Assembly: GCF_001027285.1 (NCBI RefSeq)
Contig: NZ_CP011509.1
Location: forward strand, 8,766,501-8,830,500
From: Archangium gephyra
Lineage (GTDB): Bacteria; Myxococcota; Myxococcia; Myxococcales; Myxococcaceae
Length of the DNA: 64,000 nt
Reading direction: 5' to 3'
Notes under the pieces: generated by a model
What the model saw: only the letters and a program-made list of their open reading frames with translations
What the model was told of the DNA's origin: nothing
Databases searched by the model: none
Program-made: the position numbers and the translations under genes
In this document: positions 34,700 through 43,004 of the stretch, in pieces
How positions within the stretch are numbered: position 1 is the stretch's first letter
Layout: every line of letters begins with the position of its first letter

Positions 34700-35761
34700 C
34701 TACGGCCGGCGGAGCGCCAGGGAGATCAACGTGGCCCGGTTGTTCACGCCCAGTTTGTTGAAGATTCTGTACAGGTGCTTCGTCACCGTGGCCTTCGCGC
34801 ATCCGAGGTCCTCGGCGATGAGCTTGTTGTCCCATCCCCGCAGGACACGCTCCACCACCTCCACCTGCCTCGGGGTGAGGCGCTCTCGCCATGCCGAGGG
34901 CATCCCCGGTGCGTGAGACACCTCCTGGAGCACCAGGGCCCAGAGCGTCCGGCCCCCGAGCTCTGGCAGCCGGACGAACGTCACCTTCAGGCTCATGCGC
35001 GCCCAGGTGTCCGGCACTCCGCGCGCCAGGTCTTTCTCCGCGGCCACCAACCTCTTCAACTGCTCCAGCAATACCTGGGGCAGCCCCTGGGAAGCGAGCT
35101 CGGGGGGCGTGAACCACCGCTCCAACAGCTCGGTGGCGTGCGCCGTGCGCATCACCTCCCTGGCGGGGGGCGCCAGCACGACGCACTCGGAGCCCTGGTG
35201 GTGGAAGAGTGACTCCAGCAGCTGACCACGGCTCGCCACCTGGTCGAGCATCCGGCAGTTGCGCACCGTGCCCGTCAGCACCGGAACCAGCCGCTGCAAC
35301 AGCGCGCGATTCTCTTCCGAGAAGGGGCGCGGCCTCTCCCGGTACAGCATGAAGCCCGCATGCCAGTCGCGCCCCACGTCCAGCCTCACCGCCATCACGT
35401 GCTCCAGCGGCATGCCCAGCTCGCGGCAATGCCGGTAGAACAGGCTGCGCTCCAGGGCCTGGCGCGACACCATCTCCGAGTCACGGAGCACGATGTTGGG
35501 TTGCTTTGACACCGCGCCGCGCACGAAGTCCTCCGCCGCCATCTCGGGGTAGCGGGCGAAGAACGCCGGTGGCATCTGCGCCACCATCCAGTCGTACTCG
35601 GCGGTGTGGCCCGGCCTGGAGACACACAGCGCCGCGTAGTCCGCTGGTAGAAGCCGTGCCAGCACGTCGTGGGCTTGAGAGAGCACCGAGGGCAGCTCCA
35701 GCGAGCTGGTCAGCGCCTCTATCAGTTGGAGCAGGAGTGAATGCTTACTGGGGCCAGTCAT
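34700..35761 (-). CDS. LuxR-type transcriptional regulator with GAF-like sensor domain
   Basis: A 353-residue regulator. Residues ~20-180 look like a GAF/autoinducer-type sensor (VLSQAHDVLARLLPADYAALCVSR ... DVGRDWHAGFMLYRERPRPFSEENRALLQRLVPVL). The C-terminal LuxR HTH is LTPRQVEVVERVLRGWDNKLIAEDLGCAKATVTKHLYRIFNKLGVNNRATLISLA. There is no acyl-homoserine-lactone-binding signature and no LuxI gene nearby. It lies directly upstream of the FG-GAP gene on the same strand. A perfect 16-bp palindrome in front of it, repeated before the FG-GAP gene, suggests it controls both. Confidence 0.88.
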   Translation of the reverse strand: MTGPSKHSLLLQLIEALTSSLELPSVLSQAHDVLARLLPADYAALCVSRPGHTAEYDWMVAQMPPAFFARYPEMAAEDFVRGAVSKQPNIVLRDSEMVSRQALERSLFYRHCRELGMPLEHVMAVRLDVGRDWHAGFMLYRERPRPFSEENRALLQRLVPVLTGTVRNCRMLDQVASRGQLLESLFHHQGSECVVLAPPAREVMRTAHATELLERWFTPPELASQGLPQVLLEQLKRLVAAEKDLARGVPDTWARMSLKVTFVRLPELGGRTLWALVLQEVSHAPGMPSAWRERLTPRQVEVVERVLRGWDNKLIAEDLGCAKATVTKHLYRIFNKLGVNNRATLISLALRRP

Positions 35762-36290
35762 GCGGGCCTCGAGGTGTCAGCCGCGGGGGGAATACCACCT
35801 TCGCAGTACACCCCAGGTGTCACCCGGGGGGCGGGAAGGGTACCCCTCGGGATGATAGGAATATGACCCCTCCCCGACACCTCCCCACGCGTACCACTTA
35901 AGTGGTATGGCGCTCGCGCCTCGTTCCCGCCTCGTGGGTCCCCGCGATGGTTCCTCGAGGAGCCCCGGGACCGCTGGTTCTGCTCGGGCCAGTGCTGGCC
36001 GTCTCCGCAGTGGTGGCGCGAATGACACCCGTTGGTGCTAGCCGTAACCAAGAGCGCCGCCCCAAGAGCCATTCATGCGGATGCTTTTATCTGACCCAGC
36101 GCATCCCGCCCCAAGCGGCCAATGCCTCAGCCATTAACAAACACAGGCACGCCCACTTCATGATGTCTGGATTGCCGGGGCTTGACGAAACAACAGCGCG
36201 ACACGAGTTTCCCCGCACTCCACCGGAGTCCCCTGACTGGGAATACCGGCGGAACTCATCCGCTCAATTGCCGTCTCACGAGGGAAGAAA
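35762..36290. other. Divergent intergenic region with regulatory palindrome
   Basis: About 530 bases between the LuxR gene and a secreted-protein gene. The left half has GC-rich runs and the perfect palindrome at 35892-35907. The right half is lower in GC and probably holds the promoter of the gene at 36291, preceded by GAGGGAAG as ribosome binding site. No gene is convincing here. Confidence 0.5.
35892..35907 (-). promoter_or_regulatory. Perfect 16-bp palindrome TACCACTTAAGTGGTA upstream of the LuxR gene
   Basis: A perfect palindrome centred about 138 bases upstream of the LuxR-gene ATG, close to the distance of the related site from the FG-GAP gene. It is the right size for a LuxR-type dimer. 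Confidence 0.65.
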
Positions 36291-36788
36291 ATGAAACTCG
36301 TTCGTCTTCTGGGTGCCGGAGCGCTGTTCGTCGTCGTCGGAGCCACGCCTGCCCTCGCCAGCGGAGGGAAGGGAATGACGTGGGGGAAGATCAGCCACGG
36401 CGCCGTTCCCGGTGTGGACGAGGTCGGGTGCAGCGTGGGCTCGTTCTATTGCAACGCCTACACGGGGGACACCTCGTGCATGACGTCCCTGCCCATCCTC
36501 TGCGTCAAACTCGATGGCTCTCCCAAGCCCAGCGGCCTGTACACCGACTTCTACAATGGTTGGGTGGGTGGCAACATCGCAACCACCCAGCCCGTTCCCG
36601 GCACGTGGCTGACCAGCCAGGCCGCGGCGGATCAGCTCTGCGCCAGCTACTTCGGCGCGGGCTGGCAGATGGCGGAGTTCCACCACAGCGGTGGCGGCTG
36701 GGACTGGTACGCCTACGGCAACGTCCGCAGTGACACGAAGTTCTGGGTGCGCATCAGCGATCAGCCCGCCAACTGCTGGAACCCGTAG
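36291..36788 (+). CDS. Hypothetical secreted protein, Trp/Cys-rich
   Basis: A 165-residue exported protein with a clear signal peptide (VRLLGAGALFVVVGATPALA). The mature part has several Cys (CSVGSFYCN, CMTSLPILC, LCASYF, NCW). The end reads FGAGWQMAEFHHSGGGWDWYAYG...FWVRISDQPANCW, rich in Trp and Gly. The closing pattern recalls C-type-lectin-like or carbohydrate-binding folds, but no family is assigned. A hairpin terminator follows. Confidence 0.7.
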   Translation: MKLVRLLGAGALFVVVGATPALASGGKGMTWGKISHGAVPGVDEVGCSVGSFYCNAYTGDTSCMTSLPILCVKLDGSPKPSGLYTDFYNGWVGGNIATTQPVPGTWLTSQAAADQLCASYFGAGWQMAEFHHSGGGWDWYAYGNVRSDTKFWVRISDQPANCWNP

Positions 36789-36807
36789 CACGCAGCGGCG
36801 CCACACC

Positions 36808-36833
36808 GAGCCCGGGCCCCGTCGGCCGGGCTC
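36808..36833. terminator. 8-bp hairpin after the secreted-protein gene
   Basis: GAGCCCGG/CCGGGCTC with a 10-base loop, 20 bases after the stop codon at 36788, between convergent coding sequences. No T-run. Confidence 0.5.
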
Positions 36834-37423
36834 AGTCCCGCTGGCGCACGTAGATGTCCACGTAGGACAGGTTCCACACCGCGTCGACGACGGCCGGGTA
36901 TGCCTCGCCCACCTCGACTGACCAGCGCCCCCTTGGCCGCGCAGTAGGGGCCGCGCTTCGGGTACCCCACCAAACCGAAGATGCTGGAGATGTTGATGAT
37001 CCGCCCCGAGCGCCGGGGAATCATGTGGCGGGTGGCGGCGCGCGTGCAGAGCATCGGCCCGGTGAGGTCGGTCTGAAGAACCTTGTTCCACTCTTCCTCG
37101 CTCTGCTCGTGGACGAAGCCGTGGAGGTTGATGCCCGCGTTGTTGACGAGGATGTCGAGCTGCCCCAACTCGCGGATGGTCCGCTCGACCATCCCATCGA
37201 CATCGGCCGCAATGGCCACATCGGCTTCCATCGCCAGGATGCGGCGGCCCGTCTCCTGCCGGATCTCGGCCGCGGCGGCTTCCACTTCCTCCGCGTGCCG
37301 GGAGGTGATGGTGACGTCCGCGCCCGCGGCGGCCAGGCTGCGTGCCATCTCCAACCCCAACCCCTTGCTGCCGCCCGTGACGACGGCGACCTTCCCTTCC
37401 AACGAGAACAGTTTCAGGCTCAT
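36832..37423 (-). pseudogene. Short-chain dehydrogenase, truncated by an out-of-frame fusion
   Basis: Residues 1-~165 are a standard SDR: VAVVTGGSKGLGLEMARSL (NAD(P) binding), ILVNNAGINLHGF (NNAG), IINISSIFGLVG (catalytic Ser) and YCAAKGALV (Tyr-x3-Lys). A normal SDR continues for another ~80 residues, but here the SDR frame turns into Arg/Gly-rich nonsense after GALV (about base 36925). In the next frame a different, well-formed coding tail appears (VEVGEAYPAVV...YVDIYVRQRD, stop at 36832). This looks like a deletion that joined an SDR 5' part to the 3' end of an unrelated gene. The encoded protein is probably inactive. Confidence 0.8.
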
Positions 37424-37596
37424 GCGCTGAATGTACTCCGAGCCAGACGGTCGCGCGTGGCGTCATTCCCGTGGGGAGCTCGGACGAAGTCACTAGAGTC
37501 CGGGGATGAGCGCTCAATCCGATGGAGCCGCCGAGCACTCTCCGCCGTGCGGCTCCTGCACTCCGCGGGACAGGCCCAGCCCCCGCCTCCGGTACG

Positions 37597-38124
37597 TCAA
37601 AGGACGCCGATGGTGGTGGTGCGGTCGACGTACTCCCCCTTGGTGACGTACCCCGAGTACCAGGAGGTGTCCTTGGTGCCAGACTTGTCCACCTGGATGT
37701 GGGAGTGGGGGCCCGTGACGTTGCCGGTGCCGCCCTCATTGCCGAGCGCGCAGCGGTCGCACGTCTTGTCGTAGGAGGCGGCGGTCTTGATGAAGTGCCA
37801 GAGACGGAGCGTCCAGCCGTCCGCGAAGACGTGCTTCGCCTCGTTCTGGGTGCTGCTGCCGCCCCCAGTACCGCAGTAGATGCCGGTGGTGTTGATGGTG
37901 ATGTTCCAGGAGTAGGAGCCCACCAGCACCGCATGGACGCTCCAGGAGTTGCAGACATCACCGCTGGTGACGTCCACCGCGCCGTGGAACGCGCCGCTCG
38001 AGGAGTAGGTGAGGGCCGTCACCGTGCCAGGGTGCGGCGCCTTGACCGTCACCGCACTCGCGGAGGTGGAAAGGAGCATCAGGGAGGCCAGCCCAGCCAG
38101 GGTCATCTTCTTCATGTGACGCAT
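37597..38124 (-). CDS. Secreted M23-like (LytM) peptidase
   Basis: A 175-residue exported protein with signal peptide (MTLAGLASLMLLSTSASA). It keeps the M23 metal-ligand layout: His47 and Asp51 in GAFHGAVDV, and the HxH motif at His140-His142 in GPHSHIQVD. GTVTALTYSSSG corresponds to the usual opening strand. M23 enzymes cut peptidoglycan cross-bridges. It is short and single-domain, like beta-lytic and LasA-type secreted enzymes that myxobacteria use against prey. Six Cys suggest disulphides. The ATG at 38124 has an AAAGGA ribosome binding site. Confidence 0.75.
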   Translation of the reverse strand: MRHMKKMTLAGLASLMLLSTSASAVTVKAPHPGTVTALTYSSSGAFHGAVDVTSGDVCNSWSVHAVLVGSYSWNITINTTGIYCGTGGGSSTQNEAKHVFADGWTLRLWHFIKTAASYDKTCDRCALGNEGGTGNVTGPHSHIQVDKSGTKDTSWYSGYVTKGEYVDRTTTIGVL

Positions 38125-38219
38125 CGCTTCGTTCCTTTCGAGCCGTTTCCCTGCTGCTGCCCGCTGCCGGCTTCCATTCTAAAGAGAGCCCGGTTTTCCA
38201 GGCATCCCAAAAAACACAA

Positions 38220-41200
38220 TTAAAACGCGGATTTCCCAGGGTTGAGTGGGATGTGACGGCCGGCAGCGGGTGGCTGGCCGTACAGCCGGAAGAGCACCGG
38301 CACCACCAGCATGTTGAGGAAGGTGGAGGAGAGCAGCCCTCCCAGGATGACCACGCCCATGGGAGCTTGTATCTCATTGCCCGCTTCGCCCCCGGCGATG
38401 ACGAGCGGCACCAGCGCGAGCCCCGCGCACAGCGCCGTCATGAGGATGGGCGCCAACCGCTCCAGCGAGCCCTGCACCACCGCCTCCGGGAGGCTCTTCC
38501 CCTCCTCGGTCATCAGGTGCTCGAAATGGCTCACCATGAGGATGCCATTGCGCGTGGCAATCCCAAACAGGGTGATGAAGCCCACCAGCGAGGCCACGCT
38601 CACCACGCCCGAGGTGAGCACCACCGCCACCACGCCGCCAATGAGAGCCAGCGGCAGGTTGATGAGCGTGAGCAAGGCATTGCGCACCGAGGAGAAGGCC
38701 ACCACCAGCAACAGGAAGATGCCCACCACCACACCCAGGCCCAACAGCGTGATGGTGCGAGTGGCCTGCTCGGCGCTCTCGAACTGGCCGCCGTAGACGA
38801 TGTAGTAGCCCTCGGGGAACTGAACCTCGCGCGCGACACGGGCCCGGAGCTCGTCCACCAGCGAGGACAAGTCCCTGCCCGACACGTTGGCCTGGACCAC
38901 CATCTTCCGCTGCACGTTCTCGCGGGTGATGGTGTTGGGGCCGGACTCGCGCGTGAGGCTCGCCAGCATCTTCAAGGGAATCCGCGGACCCGCCGGGGTG
39001 TCCAGCGGCGTGGAGGCAATGGCATCCAGGTCCGCCCGCGAGGCGTCATCCAGGCGCGCGACGAGCTCCACCGCCCGCTGCCCCTCCAGCAGCGTCCCCA
39101 CCGTCTCACCGGCGAAGGCCCGCTCCACCGCCTCGGCGACCTCGCCCGTGGTGAGGCCGTAGCGCGCCACGGCGTCACGGTCCATGCGGATCTCCACCTC
39201 CGGAATGTTCACCTGCTGCTCGATGGACACGTCCACCGCGCCCCGGGTCGTCTCCGCCACCGTCTTCACGCGCTCGGCCAGCCCGCGCAGCGTGTCCAGG
39301 TCATCGCCGAAGAGCTTCAACGCGATGGCCGCTCGCGAGCCCGAGAGCATGTGGTCGATGCGATGGGAGAGCGGCTGGCCGATGGTGACCACCGCTCCCG
39401 GTACCTGGGCGAGCGCCTGGCGCATCGCCTCCAGCAGCTCCTCCTTGTCGCGCTTGCCCTTGGAGAGGTCCACGCCCACGTCGAGCTCCGAGGCGTTGAC
39501 GTCCTGGGCGTGCTCGTCCAACTCCGCGCGCCCGGTGCGGCGGGAGGTGCTCACCACCTCGGGGAGGGCCAGCAGCGCCTGCTCCACCCGGCGGCCGAGC
39601 CGGTCCGACTCCTCCAGCGAGGTGCCCGGCAGCGTGACGACGTTCACGGTGAACGTCCCCTCGTTGAACTCGGGCAGGAAGGCGCGCCCGAGGAAGGGCA
39701 CGAGGAGGAGCGTGGCGAGGAAGGCCAGGGCGGCCCCACCCAGGACGGCCCGGGGACGCGCCAGCGCCCACATGAGGACGGGCTCGTAGCGCACCTTCAG
39801 CCAGCGCAACACGGGCCCCTCCTCCGCGCCCAGCGAGCGGGCCCGCGGCAACAGGTACGCGCACAACGCGGGGGTGACCGTGACGGCCACCGCCAACGAG
39901 GCGGCGATGGCCACGATGTAGGCCAGCCCCAGCGGCGCCAGCATCCGCCCCTCCAGCCCCGAGAGGAAGAAGAGCGGCACGAAGACGAGGATGATGATGA
40001 GGGTGGCGAAGACGATGGAGGCACGCACCTCCACCGAGGCCCGGTAGATGACCTCGTAGGCGGAGCGGCGCTCGTTCTCGGGCAGGTGCGCGTTCTCCCG
40101 CAGGCGCCGGAAGACATTCTCCACGTCGATGATGGCGTCATCCACCAGCGCGCCGATGGCGATGGTCAGCCCGCCAATGGTCATGGTGTTGAGGGAGACG
40201 CCGAGTGCCTTGAGCGCCAGCACCGCCACCACCAGCGACAGCGGGATGGCCACGAGCGAGATGAACGTCGCCCGCAGGTTCATCAGGAACACGAGCAAGA
40301 TGACGGCGACGAGGATGGCGCCATCCCGGAGCGCCACGGACACATTGCGCACCGCCACCGAGATGAAGTCCGACTGCCGGAAGATGTTGCGGTTGATGAC
40401 CAGACCCTTGGGCAGGGTGGGCTGGATGTCGTCCAGCACCGCGTCCAACTGCCGGGTGAGCTCCAGCGTGTTGGCGTCCGGCTGTTTCATCACCGCGAGG
40501 ATGACGGCGGGCTCCGCGTTGGCACTCCCCTCCCCTCGCTTGGTTTTCGGCCCCACCCGCACGTCCGCCACCTGCCCCACGCGGATGGGTTGGCCCGCGC
40601 GCACGGTGACCACCGTGTTGGCCACGTCCTCCACGCCCTGCGCCCGCCCCACGGCCCGCAGCAGGTACTCCTGCCCGCGCTCCACATAGAAGCCACCGGA
40701 GGTGTTCCGGTTCGTCGTCCGCAGCGCGTGCACCACCTGCTCGAAGCTGACGTCGAGGGCCTGGAGTGCCTCGGGCCGGAGCAGCACCTGGTACTGCTTC
40801 ACCGCTCCGCCAATGGGCACCACCTGGGAGATGCCCGCCACCGACAGCAGGCGCTTTCGCAGCACCCAGTCCGCCGCGCTGCGCGCCTCCATCATCTGCG
40901 CCTCACGCGCCGCCGCGTCCGGAGCCTGCGCGGCCTTGTCCCAGGAGACGGACAGGAAGAGGATCTCCCCCATCACCGAGGAGATGGGCGCCAGCGTGGG
41001 TGGCGGCACATCCGGCGGGAGCTGGCTGGCGACGAGTTGCAGCTTCTCGTTGACCACCTGCCGGGCGGTGTAGATGTCCGTGCCCCAGTCGAACTCCACC
41101 CAGATGATGGAGATGCCCACCGCGGAGGCCGAGCGCACCCGGCGCACGCCCGTGGCGCCATTCACCGTGGTCTCGATGGGGAAGGTGATGAGCGTCTCCA

Positions 41201-41378
41201 CCTCCTCGGGCGCGAGCCCGTGCGCCTCGGTGAGGACCGTGACGGTGGGGGCGGTGAGATCCGGGAAGACGTCCACGGGCATGTTCCGGGCCGTCTCGAT
41301 GCCCAGGAGGAGCAGCAGCACGGAGGCGGCCACCACCAGCAGACGGTTGTCGATGGACCAGCGGATGAGGCGATTCAT
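38220..41378 (-). CDS. RND heavy-metal efflux pump, inner-membrane subunit (CusA/CzcA-like)
   Basis: A 1052-residue RND transporter, the usual HME length. The first helix is followed by NMPVDVFPDLTAPTVTVLTEAHGLAPEEVETLITFPIE. The helix 4 proton-relay segment is GALVDDAIIDVENVFRRLRENAH, and the periplasmic loops are intact. It is the last gene of the minus-strand chrA-blaI-cusCBA cluster, 9 bases after the CusB-like gene. It exports metal ions using the proton gradient together with CusB and CusC partners. The metal cannot be fixed from sequence; the His-rich partner argues for Cu, Zn, Ni or Co. Confidence 0.9.
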   Translation of the reverse strand: MNRLIRWSIDNRLLVVAASVLLLLLGIETARNMPVDVFPDLTAPTVTVLTEAHGLAPEEVETLITFPIETTVNGATGVRRVRSASAVGISIIWVEFDWGTDIYTARQVVNEKLQLVASQLPPDVPPPTLAPISSVMGEILFLSVSWDKAAQAPDAAAREAQMMEARSAADWVLRKRLLSVAGISQVVPIGGAVKQYQVLLRPEALQALDVSFEQVVHALRTTNRNTSGGFYVERGQEYLLRAVGRAQGVEDVANTVVTVRAGQPIRVGQVADVRVGPKTKRGEGSANAEPAVILAVMKQPDANTLELTRQLDAVLDDIQPTLPKGLVINRNIFRQSDFISVAVRNVSVALRDGAILVAVILLVFLMNLRATFISLVAIPLSLVVAVLALKALGVSLNTMTIGGLTIAIGALVDDAIIDVENVFRRLRENAHLPENERRSAYEVIYRASVEVRASIVFATLIIILVFVPLFFLSGLEGRMLAPLGLAYIVAIAASLAVAVTVTPALCAYLLPRARSLGAEEGPVLRWLKVRYEPVLMWALARPRAVLGGAALAFLATLLLVPFLGRAFLPEFNEGTFTVNVVTLPGTSLEESDRLGRRVEQALLALPEVVSTSRRTGRAELDEHAQDVNASELDVGVDLSKGKRDKEELLEAMRQALAQVPGAVVTIGQPLSHRIDHMLSGSRAAIALKLFGDDLDTLRGLAERVKTVAETTRGAVDVSIEQQVNIPEVEIRMDRDAVARYGLTTGEVAEAVERAFAGETVGTLLEGQRAVELVARLDDASRADLDAIASTPLDTPAGPRIPLKMLASLTRESGPNTITRENVQRKMVVQANVSGRDLSSLVDELRARVAREVQFPEGYYIVYGGQFESAEQATRTITLLGLGVVVGIFLLLVVAFSSVRNALLTLINLPLALIGGVVAVVLTSGVVSVASLVGFITLFGIATRNGILMVSHFEHLMTEEGKSLPEAVVQGSLERLAPILMTALCAGLALVPLVIAGGEAGNEIQAPMGVVILGGLLSSTFLNMLVVPVLFRLYGQPPAAGRHIPLNPGKSAF

Positions 41379-41387
41379 GCCGGGCCC

Positions 41388-43004
41388 TCAGTGCGTGTGT
41401 CCGTGCCCGACGGCGGCACCCGCCACGGTGGACAGCTTGATTTCGTAGGCCCCCAGCGAGACGACCCGCTCCCCCTCCTTCACGCCCTCGAGCACCTGGA
41501 CGTAGCCGCCCGAGCGCACCCCGGGCTGGATGGCCCGCTTGAAGAAGGACTCGCCCCCGTCCATGACGAAGACCGTGGGCTTGCCGTTGTCGTCGACGAT
41601 GGCGGACTCGGGGATGGCCACCCCGCGCACCGTCTCCCCCGTGTAGAGCATCACCTTGGCGAACATGCCCGGCTTGAGGACACCCTCGGGATTGGGCAGC
41701 TCGAAGATGACGGGCAGCGTGCGCGTCAACCGGTCCACCACCGAGCCCACCGCGACGCGGCGGCCCGTCTTCTCGTCCACGGAGAACTCGCGGTCGAAGC
41801 CCGCCACCGTGAAGGCCGCACCGGGCGAGTGCTCCACCTTCGCCACGTCCGCTTCGTACACCCGCGCCTCCAGCCACAGCCGCTCGGGGTTCACCACCGA
41901 GACGAGCCGTGTGCCCATCTCCACGATGGCCCCGGGTGTCACCTCCGCGTAGGACACCACCCCGTCCACCGGAGAGCGCAGCTCGAAGGCCGCGCCACCG
42001 GGGCCCGCGCTCCCGCTCTGCGTGCTGCGGTAGAGCGAGAGCTGGCGCTCGGTGGCGTCCACCCGCGCCGCCGCCACCTCCCGCGCCACCCGCGCCGCGT
42101 CGAGCTGCTTCTCGGGGATGGCCTTGCCCGCGAACATCTCCTCCGCGCGCTTCACCTCGCGCTCCGCCAACCCCAGCTCCGCCCGGGCCCGTGCCGCCTC
42201 CATCTCCACCGTGGCCACATCCGTCCCGGCGGCGGCGCTCGTGGGCATGAGCCGCACCAGCACCTCGCCCTTGCGCACGCGCTGCCCCAGGTGCACCACG
42301 CGGTCTCCCACCGGGATGCGTCCCGCCACGGGCGCCGACAGCTCCGCGGACTGGCCCGCCACGGGCTTGAGCTCACCGCTGGCGCGCACGCCCCCCTGGA
42401 GGACCCGCGGCTCGGCCGGCACCGTCGCGTATTGCGTCTTCCACTGCTGCTCCTTGAGGAAGGACACGGTGGCCTCGCCTGACTCCTCGGGAGGCGCGGC
42501 GGCCACGGCCGCGGCGACGGTGGGGTACACCACGACCTTGCCCGCCTCCACCGTGCCCGACACCTGCTCTCCCTCCAGGCGCAACGTGAGCGTGCCCTCA
42601 CCGGCCCGGGTGGGCTGCACCGCCGGCTTGAAGATTCCGTCGCGCAGGAGCTTGTCGGCCACGAAGCGCTCCTCGGCGCCGTCCGCGTAGCGCAGCGTGG
42701 CCGTCACCCGGCCCTTCGTCACCACGCGGAAGCCATGGGGGTCCCGGGCATCGGTGAAGTGCGCCACCAGCGGCGAGGGCTGCCCCACCACCAGCGCCGG
42801 GTACTCCATGAACAGCTCGAGCCCGTCCTGGTAGACGGTGACGGACATGCCCGGCCGCTCCGGCTCGCTGGCGGCGGAGGCTCCGTGCTCGTGCCCATGG
42901 CCTTGTCCGGCACCCTGCTCATGACCGTGCTCATGCTCACCTGGGGCGCGTTTGCAGGCGCTCAGGTACGCCAGGCAGAGGACGAGAAGAAGAGAACGGC
43001 TCAT
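41388..43004 (-). CDS. RND membrane-fusion protein (CusB/CzcB-like), His-rich lipoprotein
   Basis: A 538-residue periplasmic adaptor. A lipobox (YLSAC, Cys17) anchors it. The next ~25 residues are His-rich, with six His in HEHGH and GHGHEHG clusters, and the very C-terminus ends VGHGHTH. The core has the adaptor hairpin (residues ~240-330, e.g. VATVEMEAARARAELGLAEREVKRAEEMF), a lipoyl-like part and a beta-barrel. His at both ends suggests metal pickup in the periplasm, as for CusB/CzcB. The start overlaps the CusC-like stop by 4 bases. Confidence 0.88.
   Translation of the reverse strand: MSRSLLLVLCLAYLSACKRAPGEHEHGHEQGAGQGHGHEHGASAASEPERPGMSVTVYQDGLELFMEYPALVVGQPSPLVAHFTDARDPHGFRVVTKGRVTATLRYADGAEERFVADKLLRDGIFKPAVQPTRAGEGTLTLRLEGEQVSGTVEAGKVVVYPTVAAAVAAAPPEESGEATVSFLKEQQWKTQYATVPAEPRVLQGGVRASGELKPVAGQSAELSAPVAGRIPVGDRVVHLGQRVRKGEVLVRLMPTSAAAGTDVATVEMEAARARAELGLAEREVKRAEEMFAGKAIPEKQLDAARVAREVAAARVDATERQLSLYRSTQSGSAGPGGAAFELRSPVDGVVSYAEVTPGAIVEMGTRLVSVVNPERLWLEARVYEADVAKVEHSPGAAFTVAGFDREFSVDEKTGRRVAVGSVVDRLTRTLPVIFELPNPEGVLKPGMFAKVMLYTGETVRGVAIPESAIVDDNGKPTVFVMDGGESFFKRAIQPGVRSGGYVQVLEGVKEGERVVSLGAYEIKLSTVAGAAVGHGHTH

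Noticed and set aside
38253-42482. Very long open frame (1409 codons) on the plus strand opposite the CusA/CusB genes
   Set aside because: It is an antisense shadow: composition is His/Arg/Gln-rich and no domain is seen, while the minus strand encodes clear RND and adaptor proteins.
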